This document shows positions 1 through 8,372 of a DNA stretch of 64,000 bases, in pieces. The notes under the pieces are model-generated. The model worked only from the letters and a program-made list of their open reading frames with translations. It was not told the origin of the DNA and did no database searches. Numbering within the stretch: position 1 is the first letter of the stretch; each line of letters starts with the position of its first letter. The DNA comes from Psychrobacillus mangrovi (GTDB lineage: Bacteria > Bacillota > Bacilli > Bacillales_A > Planococcaceae), in contig NZ_JBAWSY010000004.1 of the NCBI RefSeq assembly GCF_037104765.1, positions 180,166-244,165 on the forward strand, written 5' to 3'. A program made the translations under genes and the position numbers.

Positions 1-60
1 AGAAGAAAATTTTATGGTCTGACTGTAGAAAATACTCGAAGAAAACGATGATAGAGATTG
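1..60 (+). other. possible 3' end of an upstream gene
   Basis: The window opens upstream of a clear plus-strand terminator, so an upstream plus-strand gene probably ends here. Frame 1 is open to a TGA at 49-51 and frame 3 to a TGA at 58-60. Both tails are too short to identify, and which frame is real cannot be told. Confidence 0.25.
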
Positions 61-84
61 ATTGAACTAAATGAAAAAAACATT

Positions 85-125
85 AAAGGCAGTTGGCATG
101 AACTATTCCAACTGCCTTTTTTTAT
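85..125 (+). terminator. rho-independent terminator
   Basis: AAAGGCAGTTGG pairs with CCAACTGCCTTT across an 11-nt loop and runs into a T tract. It closes whatever transcript enters from the left edge. The following ~340 bases up to spx are AT-rich with no recognisable gene and presumably hold the spx promoters. Confidence 0.85.
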
Positions 126-471
126 TTTTTGAAACCTTTTTTCATCTAAAACGTACTATTAAGTATAACAGGCATTTTCAATTTGACCTTTCTAAATGAG
201 AATAACGTAAAAAAATATTTCTAAAGTAGGTTTAAATAATATAAGAGATGGGTATAAGGTAAACATACAGTTATTTAACCTTCAGTCGTATGAATAGCTT
301 ATATTTTAAACGAATTTGTGTCCAGACAGGTAAATAGTAAAAAAAATTTTATAAACATATTTTAATTAAATTAAAATTAGTGTATACTTGAAAAGTAATG
401 CTATTACATTAAACTAATTATAATCTACTTCATATAACACAATTACTTTTTGAAAGGAAGTGTTTTTATTG

Positions 472-867
472 ATGGTTACATTATTTACTTCACCAAGTTG
501 TACGTCTTGTAGAAAAGCAAAAGCGTGGTTGGAAGAGCATGATATTCCTTATACAGAGCGTAACATTTTTTCTGAACCACTTAGTATAAGCGAGATAAAA
601 GAAATTTTGCGTATGACAGAAGATGGAACAGATGAAATTATTTCAACTCGTTCTAAAATATTCCAAAAATTAAATGTTGATGTGGAGAGTTTACCACTTC
701 AACGTCTATATGAGTTAATTCAAGAGTATCCTGGATTATTACGTCGTCCAATTATCTTAGATGAAAAACGATTACAAGTTGGATACAATGAAGACGAAAT
801 TCGCCGATTTTTGCCGAGAAAAGTTCGTGCTTATCAATTGCTAGAAGCACAACGTCTTGTTAACTAA
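472..867 (+). CDS. spx: Spx, redox-sensing transcriptional regulator (ArsC-like)
   Basis: Spx binds the RNA polymerase alpha C-terminal domain and reprograms transcription under thiol stress. The 131-residue protein starting MVTLFTSPSC matches the length of B. subtilis Spx and keeps the Cys10-x-x-Cys13 redox switch. The stretch RRPIILDEKRLQVGYNEDEI is almost unchanged in the family. The C-terminus ends LVN, close to the LAN tail that ClpXP recognises in B. subtilis. ATG 472 is preferred over the in-frame GTG at 460 and TTG at 469 because of family length and AAAGGAAG at 453-460. The gene stands alone between terminators. Its degradation adaptor SpxH (6349-7164) and the ClpC adaptor MecA (next gene) are close by. 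Confidence 0.97.
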   Translation: MVTLFTSPSCTSCRKAKAWLEEHDIPYTERNIFSEPLSISEIKEILRMTEDGTDEIISTRSKIFQKLNVDVESLPLQRLYELIQEYPGLLRRPIILDEKRLQVGYNEDEIRRFLPRKVRAYQLLEAQRLVN

Positions 868-953
868 TAGCAACCAAGCCGATGGTTTTTCAAATTAATT
901 TTGAACAAACATCAGCTGGTTTTAGCAACTAAAATTCGATTGTAAATTGAACA

Positions 954-1001
954 GGCGCTAGACAATTAAGGCATTTGCCTCGAAATTGTCTTGCGTTTTT
1001 A
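954..1001 (+). terminator. terminator after spx
   Basis: GACAATT at 961-967 pairs with AATTGTC at 984-990, with inner AGGCA/TGCCT pairing and outer GCG/TGC bases, followed by a T-rich tract. It lies about 90 nt after the spx stop. Confidence 0.75.
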
Positions 1002-1163
1002 TTTTAGTACTTGCATTGTTACCTAAATTTTCTTACAATGCAGATAGTCTAGTTATTATTATGAAAAGGTGAGTATGAATCCTTTTCTTTTTTTGTTAAA
1101 CAACATACAATAGTAGTAGACATTGCAGAAAGAAACGGTCAGAAGCGAAAGGAGATGTGTTAA

Positions 1164-1832
1164 ATGGATATCGAGCGTATCAATGATAACACTTTCAAAG
1201 TATACATTTCATACATCGACATTGAAGAAAGAGGCTTCAGCCGAGATGAAATATGGTTTAACAAAGATAAGAGCGAGCAGCTTTTTTGGGAGATGATGGA
1301 TGAGGTTCATGATGATGATCATTTTGATGATTTAGATGGTCCATTATGGATTCAAGTTCATGCGATGGAAAAAGGTTTGGAAGTAATTGTTACTCGAACG
1401 GAAATGACTAAAGGGAATGATAGATCAGAATCAAGTTTTGAGTTGGAAGATCAATCAGGAAAAATTTTCAAAAACGGTGTTTCGAGTTCTATAGGTCCCC
1501 ATGAGTTTGAAGACTTTCCAAGCTATATGGATGATTTAGATGAATTACCATCGGATTATACTTTCGTATTTGAAAATTTTGATGACTTGCTACCATTGGC
1601 AAAAAAAATGGATAAAAAAACTCTTCATTCATCGTTGTACTATTATGAAGATAAATATTACTTGAATGTACAATTTAACTTCGATATGAACGAACTGGTA
1701 TCTATCCTAGATACTTTAAGTGTTATATCAGAATTTGCTAACAAAACAAATAAAACAATTCATATAATTCAAGAATACGGTAAAGAAATAATAGGGAACG
1801 ATGTATTTCAAGAACTAAACCAGCATTTTTAA
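1164..1832 (+). CDS. mecA: MecA, ClpC adaptor protein
   Basis: MecA targets ComK and other proteins to the ClpCP protease and helps ClpC assemble; it is also reported to modulate Spx and Spo0A activity. The 222-residue protein has the MecA N-terminal substrate-binding domain (MDIERINDNTFKVYISYIDI, then EIWFNKDKSEQLFWEMMDEV), an acidic variable linker around residues 85-130, and the C-terminal ClpC-binding domain with the YYYEDKYYLNV stretch. B. subtilis MecA is 218 residues. GAAAGGAGATG lies 7-17 bases before ATG 1164. It is monocistronic and ends directly in a strong terminator. Confidence 0.97.
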   Translation: MDIERINDNTFKVYISYIDIEERGFSRDEIWFNKDKSEQLFWEMMDEVHDDDHFDDLDGPLWIQVHAMEKGLEVIVTRTEMTKGNDRSESSFELEDQSGKIFKNGVSSSIGPHEFEDFPSYMDDLDELPSDYTFVFENFDDLLPLAKKMDKKTLHSSLYYYEDKYYLNVQFNFDMNELVSILDTLSVISEFANKTNKTIHIIQEYGKEIIGNDVFQELNQHF

Positions 1833-1900
1833 ACCTTCTGTAATAGAAGGTTTTAGACTGTAGAAAACTCGAAACAAACGAGTTTTCTACAGTCTTTTTC
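1832..1900 (+). terminator. double-hairpin terminator after mecA
   Basis: AACCTTCT/AGAAGGTT forms a first hairpin at 1832-1852. A 17-bp stem, AGACTGTAGAAAACTCG with its exact complement, forms the second at 1855-1895 and ends in TTTTTCTTT. Confidence 0.9.
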
Positions 1901-1908
1901 TTTATAGG

Positions 1909-2031
1909 GGATAAATCAGGTTTTCCGAATCTTACCGTTGGCCTTTCCAGGCGAGAGCCGAGTCTCATTCTTAGTTCGCTTGATGCGGGGTACCGTTTGT
2001 CTTGCTTTCCCACCATACGTCGCGCTAAATT
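1909..2031. repeat. degenerate copy of dispersed repeat R4
   Basis: Read against the reverse complement of the intact element at 18085-18200, this stretch keeps the core order GCGAGAGCCGAGTCTC, GCGGGGTACC, GTTTGTCTTGCTTTCCCAC and CGCGCTAAAT. The terminal inverted repeats are eroded. The rest of the 1833-2285 spacer (2032-2285) is AT-rich and shows nothing else. Confidence 0.65.
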
Positions 2032-2285
2032 CTCTTAAATGAATAAGTAAATAGTTTTTACAAAAATACTGATTTCGAGTTTTTCAGTAGACTCCTCTCA
2101 CGCTCAATATACTCATTATAAAATAATGAACGAGACCGATTAGATTAAAGTAAAACAACTTGTTTCACAAGAACATTTATTTCTCACGCCTTTGTATTCA
2201 ATTAAAACCATTCTAATAGAAGGTATTTTTTATTTAATTGTCTTTTTTAAAAGTACTTGACTTTTTATCAGAATATTCGTAACTT

Positions 2286-3452
2286 ATGGTAGAGGAGGTG
2301 TTAAAATTTCTTACTGCAATCACAAAACATGGACAAGTTTTTATACCTGCGAACTATTCCAAAGAACATTTAAGAGAATTAAAAAAACATAATAAGTTTT
2401 CTTGTTTGCAATGTCGGGAAGAAGTCATATTAAAAAATGGACCAATTAATATTCCACATTTTGCTCACAGACGTAAATCAGATTGTATCAACTCGTTTTC
2501 AGAAGGAGAGACCGAAGATCATCTCAATGGTAAATTTCAACTGTTTGCATTCTTTCAACAAAAAAATGTACAAGCTTATTTAGAGGAATATATTCCTTCT
2601 ATTAATCAGAGACCAGATATTTTAATTAAAAACGGAGACAAGCTAATAGCGATTGAATATCAATGTAGTCAATTACCTGCTTCGCTTTTAATTGATCGGT
2701 CAAATGGTTATAAGAAACAGTCCGTAAACCCATTGTGGATATTAAAAACTCCCTCCCCATCCGAGCTACCTACTAAAGAAATTGGTGTCATGCAATTGTC
2801 ATCATTTAAAAAACAGTTCTTTTTAACATATCCCACGTATGGAAAAACAATTATCACCTACTGCCCCCACACTAAACATTTTCACTATATTTCAAATACG
2901 CTTCATATAAAAACAAACACCTATATTACAAAAATTAAAAAATTATCTATTAACGACCAAACATGGCCTTTTGCGATTATAAAGAGAATTTCTTTTGAAG
3001 AATATCAAAAGTATTTTAACCTCTATCAATCATATAGATTAAAGCATATTAATCATTTGTATTTCTATAATAGAAGAGGTATTCAATCTGTCTTTTTGCA
3101 AATATGTTATAGATGGAGATTATCTCCACAAAAACTCCCGTTGTTTATTGGAATTCCGACTGCCAATGCAGAAGTATTTCATGTTCATGCAGTAGAGTGG
3201 CAAATCCAACTCCTTGATTATTTAAATAAAATAAATGTACCTATTAATTCGGTAAATACTTCACATTGTAAGGCATTTATTCAAGATCGCCCAATTGGAC
3301 CTGTGAACGATGAACAAAAACTAATAGCTGTAAAAGCTTATATAAATATTTTGAATCGATGTATGCTTACAACTGGACAAAAGGGATATGATAGTTATAT
3401 CAATTTTCCTAAAATGGTCCAATTACTGTACAGTGATTTTCTTGCAAATTAA
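2286..3452 (+). CDS. coiA: CoiA-family competence protein (predicted nuclease)
   Basis: CoiA promotes DNA uptake and recombination in competent cells. The 388-residue product has the N-terminal CoiA zone (FSCLQCREEVILKNG, then IPHFAHRRKSDC), followed by SEGETEDHLNGK and the nuclease-like RPDILIKNGDKLIAIEYQCS, which fits a PD-(D/E)xK core with D, E and Q in place. The C-terminal half is poorly conserved, as usual for the family. The start is uncertain: ATG 2286 has no good ribosome site, while GAGGAGGTG lies just inside the gene at 2290-2298, so an unusual downstream start is possible. It lies 62 bases before pepF in the same direction, the mecA-coiA-pepF order seen in B. subtilis. Confidence 0.88.
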   Translation: MVEEVLKFLTAITKHGQVFIPANYSKEHLRELKKHNKFSCLQCREEVILKNGPINIPHFAHRRKSDCINSFSEGETEDHLNGKFQLFAFFQQKNVQAYLEEYIPSINQRPDILIKNGDKLIAIEYQCSQLPASLLIDRSNGYKKQSVNPLWILKTPSPSELPTKEIGVMQLSSFKKQFFLTYPTYGKTIITYCPHTKHFHYISNTLHIKTNTYITKIKKLSINDQTWPFAIIKRISFEEYQKYFNLYQSYRLKHINHLYFYNRRGIQSVFLQICYRWRLSPQKLPLFIGIPTANAEVFHVHAVEWQIQLLDYLNKINVPINSVNTSHCKAFIQDRPIGPVNDEQKLIAVKAYINILNRCMLTTGQKGYDSYINFPKMVQLLYSDFLAN

Positions 3453-3514
3453 CTAGAAAATTGAGAAAATAAGAAGTGATTCGAATTTCGAAGCAAATGG
3501 AAGGGGAGTTCATC

Positions 3515-5335
3515 TTGACTGCAGAAACAAAGAACAAAATCTTAACACGAGAAGAAGTTCAGGAGCATTTAACATGGAAATTAGAAGATATTTTTGCTTC
3601 TAATGATGTATGGGAAAAGGAGTTCAAAGAAGTTTCAGAGCTATCTAAAAAAGCAGCTTCTTATCAGGGAACTATTAAAAATGGTGCGGATGCTTTATTG
3701 ACCGTATTAATGTATAGAGATGAACTAACTGAACGCTTACGTAAGCTTTATACGTATGCACATATGCGTCATGATCAAGATACTGCAAACAGCACCTATC
3801 AAGCAATGGAAAGCCGTATTAAATCACTTTTTGTAAAGGTTTCCACTGAATTGTCTTTCTTAGTTCCAGAAATTTTATCTGTAGATGAAGTTATTATTTC
3901 AAGCTATTTATCAGATAATCAAAACCTAAAGCTATATAGCCAACTACTAGAAGAAATTAATAAAGAACGACCTCATGTTCTTTCACAAGAACAAGAAGCA
4001 TTGCTTGCTCAATACTCCGAAATAGCAGGTGCATCTGCAGATACATTTGGAAAATTAAATAATGCTGATTTAGAATTTCCACTCATCAAAGACGAAGATG
4101 GTAATGATATACAACTTACGCATGGAAGATTTACTCGCTTTTTGGAAAGTGAAGATGGAAGAGTACGGGAGGATGCATTCAAAGCGATGTATGACACCTA
4201 TAGTAAATTTCGTAATACATTTGCTTCCACTTTAAGTGGTAATGTGAAAAGCGACAATGTAAATGCTAAAATTAGAAACTATGCATCTGCTCGTGAAGCT
4301 GCAATGTCCCAAAATAATATTCCAGAAAGTGTGTACGATAATTTAGTTGGCACAATCAATAAAAACGTTCATTTACTTCATAAATATGTAGGATTACGCA
4401 AGAAAGTGCTGGGTCTAGAAGAACTTCATATGTGGGATTTATATACACCTTTAGTAAAAGAGGTAGATATGGAGTTCACGTATGAAGAAGCTTGTGATAC
4501 CATGCTTAAAAGCTTTGAACCACTAGGCGAAGAATATGTTTCCATCGTTAAAGAAGGACTGGAAAATCGATGGGTGGACGTTGTGGAAACGAAGGGTAAA
4601 CGTTCAGGAGCATATTCGTCGGGTTCGTATGGAACAAATCCATATATTTTAATGAACTGGCAAAATAACGTGAATAATTTATTCACGCTTGCTCATGAGT
4701 TTGGACATAGTATCCACAGTTATTATACACGAGCAAATCAACCGTATGTTTATGGAGATTATTCTATTTTCGTAGCTGAAGTTGCATCTACAAGTAATGA
4801 AGCATTGTTAAATGATTACTTGTTAAAAACAATTGAAGATCCTAAAAAACGTATTTATTTATTAAATCACTGGTTAGAAGGTTTCCGTGGGACTGTTTTC
4901 CGACAAACAATGTTTGCTGAATTTGAGCATATCATTCACAAACTAGATCAAGACGGAGAAGCTCTTACTGCAGATAAGCTGACAGAGGAATATTATAATT
5001 TAAATAAAAAATATTTTGGTGATGAGATTATTATTGATGAACAGATTGGACTAGAATGGGCACGCATTCCACATTTCTACTACAATTACTACGTTTATCA
5101 ATATGCAACAGGCTTAAGTGCGGCAACAGCGCTTAGCAATCAAATACTGACAGAAGGCAAGCCGGCGGTTGATCGCTATATTAATGAATTTTTAAAAGCT
5201 GGATCCTCCGATTATCCGATAGAAGTGTTGAAAAAGGCTGGGGTAGATATGAACACAGCTGCTCCAATTGAGGAAGCATGTCGTGTATTTGAAGAAAAAT
5301 TGAATGAACTAGAGCAACTGCTTTTAGGTGAATAA
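3515..5335 (+). CDS. pepF: oligoendopeptidase F
   Basis: This cytosolic M3-family zinc metallopeptidase cuts medium-sized peptides. With the TTG start at 3515 it is 606 residues, typical for PepF. The zinc motif is H394-E-F-G-H398 in LAHEFGHSIHSYY, and the downstream third ligand lies in the EVASTSNEALLNDYL helix. TTG 3515 is chosen because AAGGGGAG at 3501-3508 sits 6 bases upstream. The in-frame GTG at 3476 has no ribosome site and would add 13 unrelated residues. The gene follows coiA and is closed by its own terminator. Confidence 0.95.
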   Translation: MTAETKNKILTREEVQEHLTWKLEDIFASNDVWEKEFKEVSELSKKAASYQGTIKNGADALLTVLMYRDELTERLRKLYTYAHMRHDQDTANSTYQAMESRIKSLFVKVSTELSFLVPEILSVDEVIISSYLSDNQNLKLYSQLLEEINKERPHVLSQEQEALLAQYSEIAGASADTFGKLNNADLEFPLIKDEDGNDIQLTHGRFTRFLESEDGRVREDAFKAMYDTYSKFRNTFASTLSGNVKSDNVNAKIRNYASAREAAMSQNNIPESVYDNLVGTINKNVHLLHKYVGLRKKVLGLEELHMWDLYTPLVKEVDMEFTYEEACDTMLKSFEPLGEEYVSIVKEGLENRWVDVVETKGKRSGAYSSGSYGTNPYILMNWQNNVNNLFTLAHEFGHSIHSYYTRANQPYVYGDYSIFVAEVASTSNEALLNDYLLKTIEDPKKRIYLLNHWLEGFRGTVFRQTMFAEFEHIIHKLDQDGEALTADKLTEEYYNLNKKYFGDEIIIDEQIGLEWARIPHFYYNYYVYQYATGLSAATALSNQILTEGKPAVDRYINEFLKAGSSDYPIEVLKKAGVDMNTAAPIEEACRVFEEKLNELEQLLLGE

Positions 5336-5342
5336 GAAAGGA

Positions 5343-5374
5343 AGTCTGGCATATTTTATGTCAGACTTTTTTTC
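5343..5374 (+). terminator. terminator after pepF
   Basis: AGTCTGGCAT pairs with ATGTCAGACT (one G-T pair) and is followed by a run of eight T. Confidence 0.88.
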
Positions 5375-5410
5375 TTACAATTAGCTAAAAGTTATTGAAC
5401 GGATAGATAA

Positions 5411-5495
5411 TAATTTATCTGGTTACTAAGTTTTTTATCCGGTCATATTTACGTTTCTCCAGTCACAATTTTTTCTATCCGGTTAGAAAAAATGC
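5411..5495. repeat. degenerate 20-bp-period tandem array
   Basis: The core TATCTGG / TATCCGG / TCTCCAG / TATCCGG recurs with starts at 5416, 5436, 5456 and 5476, an exact 20-bp step, each followed by T(T/C)A and a T-rich tail. It lies immediately before the 21-bp array. No reading frame or known family explains it. Confidence 0.65.
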
Positions 5496-5504
5496 ATATA
5501 AGGT

Positions 5505-5660
5505 CGAATCGGATGGCTTGTCTCAATAATCGGATGGTTCAGTCAGATTATCGGGTGGTTTTTCTCAATAATCGGATGGTTCAGCCAGATTATCGGATGG
5601 TTTGCCTGAATAATCGGATGGTCCACGCATAAAATCGGATGGCTCAGTAAGATTGTTAAT
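5505..5660. repeat. seven-copy 21-bp tandem repeat
   Basis: The hexamer GGATGG (once GGGTGG), preceded by ATC, occurs at 5511, 5532, 5553, 5574, 5595, 5616 and 5637, exactly 21 bp apart. Units alternate between a CTCAATA-type and a CAGATTA-type tail, so the higher-order period may be 42 bp. There are no spacers, so it is not CRISPR. It lies in a ~1 kb non-coding stretch (5336-6348). Confidence 0.85.
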
Positions 5661-5721
5661 AAATAATACTGAAAACCGGGATAAGGCATACTTCTTTCAT
5701 TGAATTGTGTCTATTTCATCA

Positions 5722-5807
5722 GGATGTACTCCTTACACTACGCAAGACGGGAAAGAAGCGACTCATCCTCCAGTGGCTCATGCGTAGCGTGCGGCAAGTA
5801 CACATCC
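5722..5807. repeat. dispersed repeat R1, internally shortened copy
   Basis: It begins GGATGTACTCCTT and ends AAGTACACATCC, the inverted ends of R1. It keeps GAAGCGACTCATCCTCC and GGCTCATGCGTAGCGTGCGG and lacks about 35 bp of the interior found in the copy at 59167-59291. Confidence 0.75.
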
Positions 5808-5910
5808 GTGTATTTACTTCATGAGGGACTGGTTGTGTTTAGGATAATGTCACAAGGAAACTAACGTTTACTTTTCATATTGAAACAGTACCGTATAACA
5901 CATATTTTCA

Positions 5911-5985
5911 GGATACGTCGCAGGACGAAAGTGATGAGGAGTACTCATCCTGAATAGGTTTATGCTTAGCGTGGGGCAAAACCTT
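5911..5985. repeat. degenerate R1 fragment
   Basis: It retains AGGATACGTCGCAGGACG, GTACTCATCCTG and TTATGCTTAGCGTGGGGCAA in R1 order, but the ends are lost. The remaining bases to 6210 hold no gene I can support. Confidence 0.5.
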
Positions 5986-6215
5986 TCTATAAAGAAGGCT
6001 AGCTGTCAAAGAAGAATTGGAATGACCAATGCAGATAAAGCTTATATTTAAGGAAGTATTAAAGGTTAGACGTCATACTTATGACGAATTTGTGAAAAGA
6101 GTATCTAATATATTGTATTTATAATAATGGCATGTTAAAGTAAGAGTGTGAAATAAATCACAAGATAACATACACCCCTTTGTTTGAACGTGAACATTTC
6201 TCCCATCCCCTTTGT

Positions 6216-6268
6216 AAAAAGAAAAGGCCTTTTCCTCAATTGGAGGAATGGGCTTTTTCTTTTTTTTG
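6216..6268 (+). terminator. hairpin with T tract, orphan terminator
   Basis: AAAAGGCC..CCTCAATTGGAGG..GGGCTTTTT forms a long imperfect stem ending in TTTTTCTTTTTTTT. No plus-strand gene lies directly upstream; it may shield the convergent spxH operon. Confidence 0.65.
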
Positions 6269-6293
6269 GATTTAGAATAGGTCTATACTATAT

Positions 6294-6345
6294 AAAAAGC
6301 AGCCTATGATTCTAGTTCATTTAAACTGGAAGAATAGGCTGCTTT
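6294..6345 (-). terminator. terminator of the yjbI-spxH operon
   Basis: GCAGCCTAT (6299-6307) pairs with ATAGGCTGC (6334-6342). Read on the minus strand the stem runs into TTTTTATA. It lies just downstream of the spxH stop. Confidence 0.8.
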
Positions 6346-6348
6346 TAA

Positions 6349-7164
6349 TTATTTTAATTGCCATAAAACGTTGTCTTCAATAATGAGTCTTTCAACTTCT
6401 TGGAGTAATAGACGTTTCTTTAATTCACGCTCGGCTTGTTGTTCAGATATATTATAATAGCAAGCTATTTCACTAGTAGATAATGAGTAGAAATAGTCAA
6501 ATAACTTTTCTAGAGTAGGCGGTTGTTGTTTCTTAGGTTCTTCGTAAAGCATTTCAGATAATATTTGTACATATATTTCATAAGGATAAATGCCGGACAC
6601 TTTAATACCTTCATCTTCTATATTTTCATTGAAGAAAACGATGCTTGGAAAAGACGTTACTTCCATTTCACTTGTTATCGATAAATCATTTTGAAACGAA
6701 CGTGCACATTCTTTTGACTGAAAATCATTTGTAAATTCTTTCACATCAATTTTAACTTCGTTTGCTAGATCTTGAAGTACAGAGAAAGAGGTTACGTTTC
6801 TAGTTTTTAGAAAGAGATGTTCTTGTAATTTATTGAAATAACGTAGTGCAGCTTTCTTGCCTTGAAACTCTGCAGCTTTTACTGCAATAGAAGGGAATAC
6901 AGGATGTTCTATTTCAGATACATCGTAATTGTTTTTTAGTATTTGTTCCTTAGGTCTTTTGCAAACATTGTTCAATTTACTAAGTTGCGTACTGAGAACT
7001 GTACGAACTGTAAAATACTGACCATATTCCACTTGCAATTTCCGAATGATTGGTTGCAAATCCCAACAAGCTGAACAAAGAGGATCAAGAAAGATATACA
7101 TTTCAATTGGCTTGTTTACTATTGAAGGCGCAATCGTTTCAGTCGGAATTTGTATTCTTGTCAC
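6349..7164 (-). CDS. spxH: SpxH (YjbH), ClpXP adaptor for Spx degradation
   Basis: SpxH delivers Spx to ClpXP; its depletion or aggregation under stress stabilises Spx. The 271-residue protein has a DsbA/thioredoxin-like fold: EMYIFLDPLCSACWDLQPII holds the Cys30-x-x-Cys33 motif. No signal peptide is present, so it is cytosolic. The start is GTG, whose GTGA overlaps the TGA stop of yjbI by 4 bases, so the two are translationally coupled. GAGGAGGAAAAAAT upstream provides the ribosome site. The target gene spx lies 6 kb upstream, as in B. subtilis. Confidence 0.95.
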   Translation of the reverse strand: MTRIQIPTETIAPSIVNKPIEMYIFLDPLCSACWDLQPIIRKLQVEYGQYFTVRTVLSTQLSKLNNVCKRPKEQILKNNYDVSEIEHPVFPSIAVKAAEFQGKKAALRYFNKLQEHLFLKTRNVTSFSVLQDLANEVKIDVKEFTNDFQSKECARSFQNDLSITSEMEVTSFPSIVFFNENIEDEGIKVSGIYPYEIYVQILSEMLYEEPKKQQPPTLEKLFDYFYSLSTSEIACYYNISEQQAERELKKRLLLQEVERLIIEDNVLWQLK

Positions 7165-7559
7165 ATTTTTTCCTCCTCATGACTCATTTGATTGACCATG
7201 TGGTTGGCAGTAAGTACAAGTCTTCTATAAAAATTATCACGGAACTTTCCTTCGAGGCCTACTTTGTCCATTGCATCACTCATGCAAGAAAGCCAGGCTT
7301 CTGCACGTTCCGGTGTGATAGGGAATGGATTATGGCGCATCTTCATCATTGGATGTCCGTGTTCTTCCGTATATAAATTAGGACCACCTAAATATTGAGT
7401 TAAAAATTGTTTTTGTTTTCTTGCTGTTTCAGTTAAATCATTTGGGAAAATTGGCTTCAGCTTAGGATGTTTTGCTACATTACCGTAGAATGTATCGACT
7501 AGCTCTGATAATTTTTCAGCTCCGATTTCATCATAAGGAAGAATTAGTTTGTCTGTCAT
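7161..7559 (-). CDS. yjbI: group II truncated hemoglobin YjbI
   Basis: This small heme protein (132 residues) belongs to the 2-on-2 globins. Seen are the B-helix FYGNVAKHPKLKPIF, with a Tyr at the ligand-facing B10 position, the GGPNLYTEEHGHPMM loop, and the proximal His76 in MRHNPFPI. First gene of a two-gene operon with spxH; in Firmicutes the two are commonly paired, and a redox or peroxide function linked to Spx control has been proposed. The start ATG is preceded by AAAGGAG. Confidence 0.95.
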   Translation of the reverse strand: MTDKLILPYDEIGAEKLSELVDTFYGNVAKHPKLKPIFPNDLTETARKQKQFLTQYLGGPNLYTEEHGHPMMKMRHNPFPITPERAEAWLSCMSDAMDKVGLEGKFRDNFYRRLVLTANHMVNQMSHEEEKM

Positions 7560-7649
7560 CTTTCTGACTCCTTTGCTTAGCTCTATTTATATTCTATCAA
7601 TCTGCATCAAATATCTCAAACAATTAGACTGTGCTGAAAGTAAGTGCCA

Positions 7650-7681
7650 TAAAAAAACGACCACTAGTTGAGGTCGTTTCA
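7650..7681 (-). terminator. terminator of yjbK-cwlQ
   Basis: ACGACC pairs with GGTCGT around a 9-nt loop. On the minus strand it is followed by TTTTTTTATGG. It lies 38 bases past the cwlQ stop. Confidence 0.8.
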
Positions 7682-7718
7682 TTATGGATTTATCATGTGG
7701 TCGTGTGAAGTAATAAAT

Positions 7719-8366
7719 TTAAGCTTGGAAGTAATTCATCACTTTTTGGACATAGTTTTGCGTTTCTTTATACGGTGGAATTCCGTCATATTTTTTGACG
7801 GCACCGGGTCCAGCATTATATGCAGCAAGAGCTGTTTCTATATTTCCATCAAACTGATTAAGCATTTGACGTAAGTATTTGGCACCGCCCATTATATTTT
7901 CTACTGGATCTAAAATGTTTGTTACTCCTAAATATTTTGCAGTGCCAGGCATTAATTGCATTAAACCAGAAGCACCTGCAGTACTTACTGCATTGGCGTT
8001 AAAATTTGATTCTTGTTTAATGACGGATGAAATAAGCTTTTCCGGTAAATCGTATTTTGAAGCAGCTTGTTGAATAATTTCATTATAAGTAGAATGCTCA
8101 GTGCTTTGTGATGTAAAAGCAGATAAAGTATTTACCAAACTGTCATTTTGAAAAGAAATATTCGATGGCATAAATATTGGAGCATTGCCATTATAAAAAA
8201 GAGAAGATGCTGTATTGGAAGTCGCAGTATTTCCGCTCTCTTGAAGTACTTCTCCAAGTAACTCGGAAAACAAGGAAGAATTACTATTGTTTTGAGAACT
8301 TTGGACTGCTCCTAATGTTTGCATAGCATTTATTTCTAATAATGTTTTTAAGGATTGTATATCCAC
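7719..8366 (-). CDS. cwlQ: lytic transglycosylase (SLT domain), CwlQ/YjbJ-like
   Basis: It cleaves peptidoglycan glycan strands. The SLT domain occupies roughly residues 95-215, with catalytic Glu119 in IKQESNFNANAVS, then GASGLMQLMPGTAKYLGV and AALAAYNAGPGAVKKY. Residues 1-90 are low-complexity and Ser/Asn-rich with no clear signal peptide. B. subtilis CwlQ is shorter (181 residues). The GTG start at 8366 is 6 bases past yjbK, and its AAAGG site lies inside the end of yjbK, so the two form one operon. Confidence 0.9.
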   Translation of the reverse strand: MDIQSLKTLLEINAMQTLGAVQSSQNNSNSSLFSELLGEVLQESGNTATSNTASSLFYNGNAPIFMPSNISFQNDSLVNTLSAFTSQSTEHSTYNEIIQQAASKYDLPEKLISSVIKQESNFNANAVSTAGASGLMQLMPGTAKYLGVTNILDPVENIMGGAKYLRQMLNQFDGNIETALAAYNAGPGAVKKYDGIPPYKETQNYVQKVMNYFQA

Positions 8367-8372
8367 AAGGTG

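Noticed and set aside
5505..5660. CRISPR-like regular array
   Set aside because: The period is 21 bp with no unique spacers and there are no cas genes nearby.
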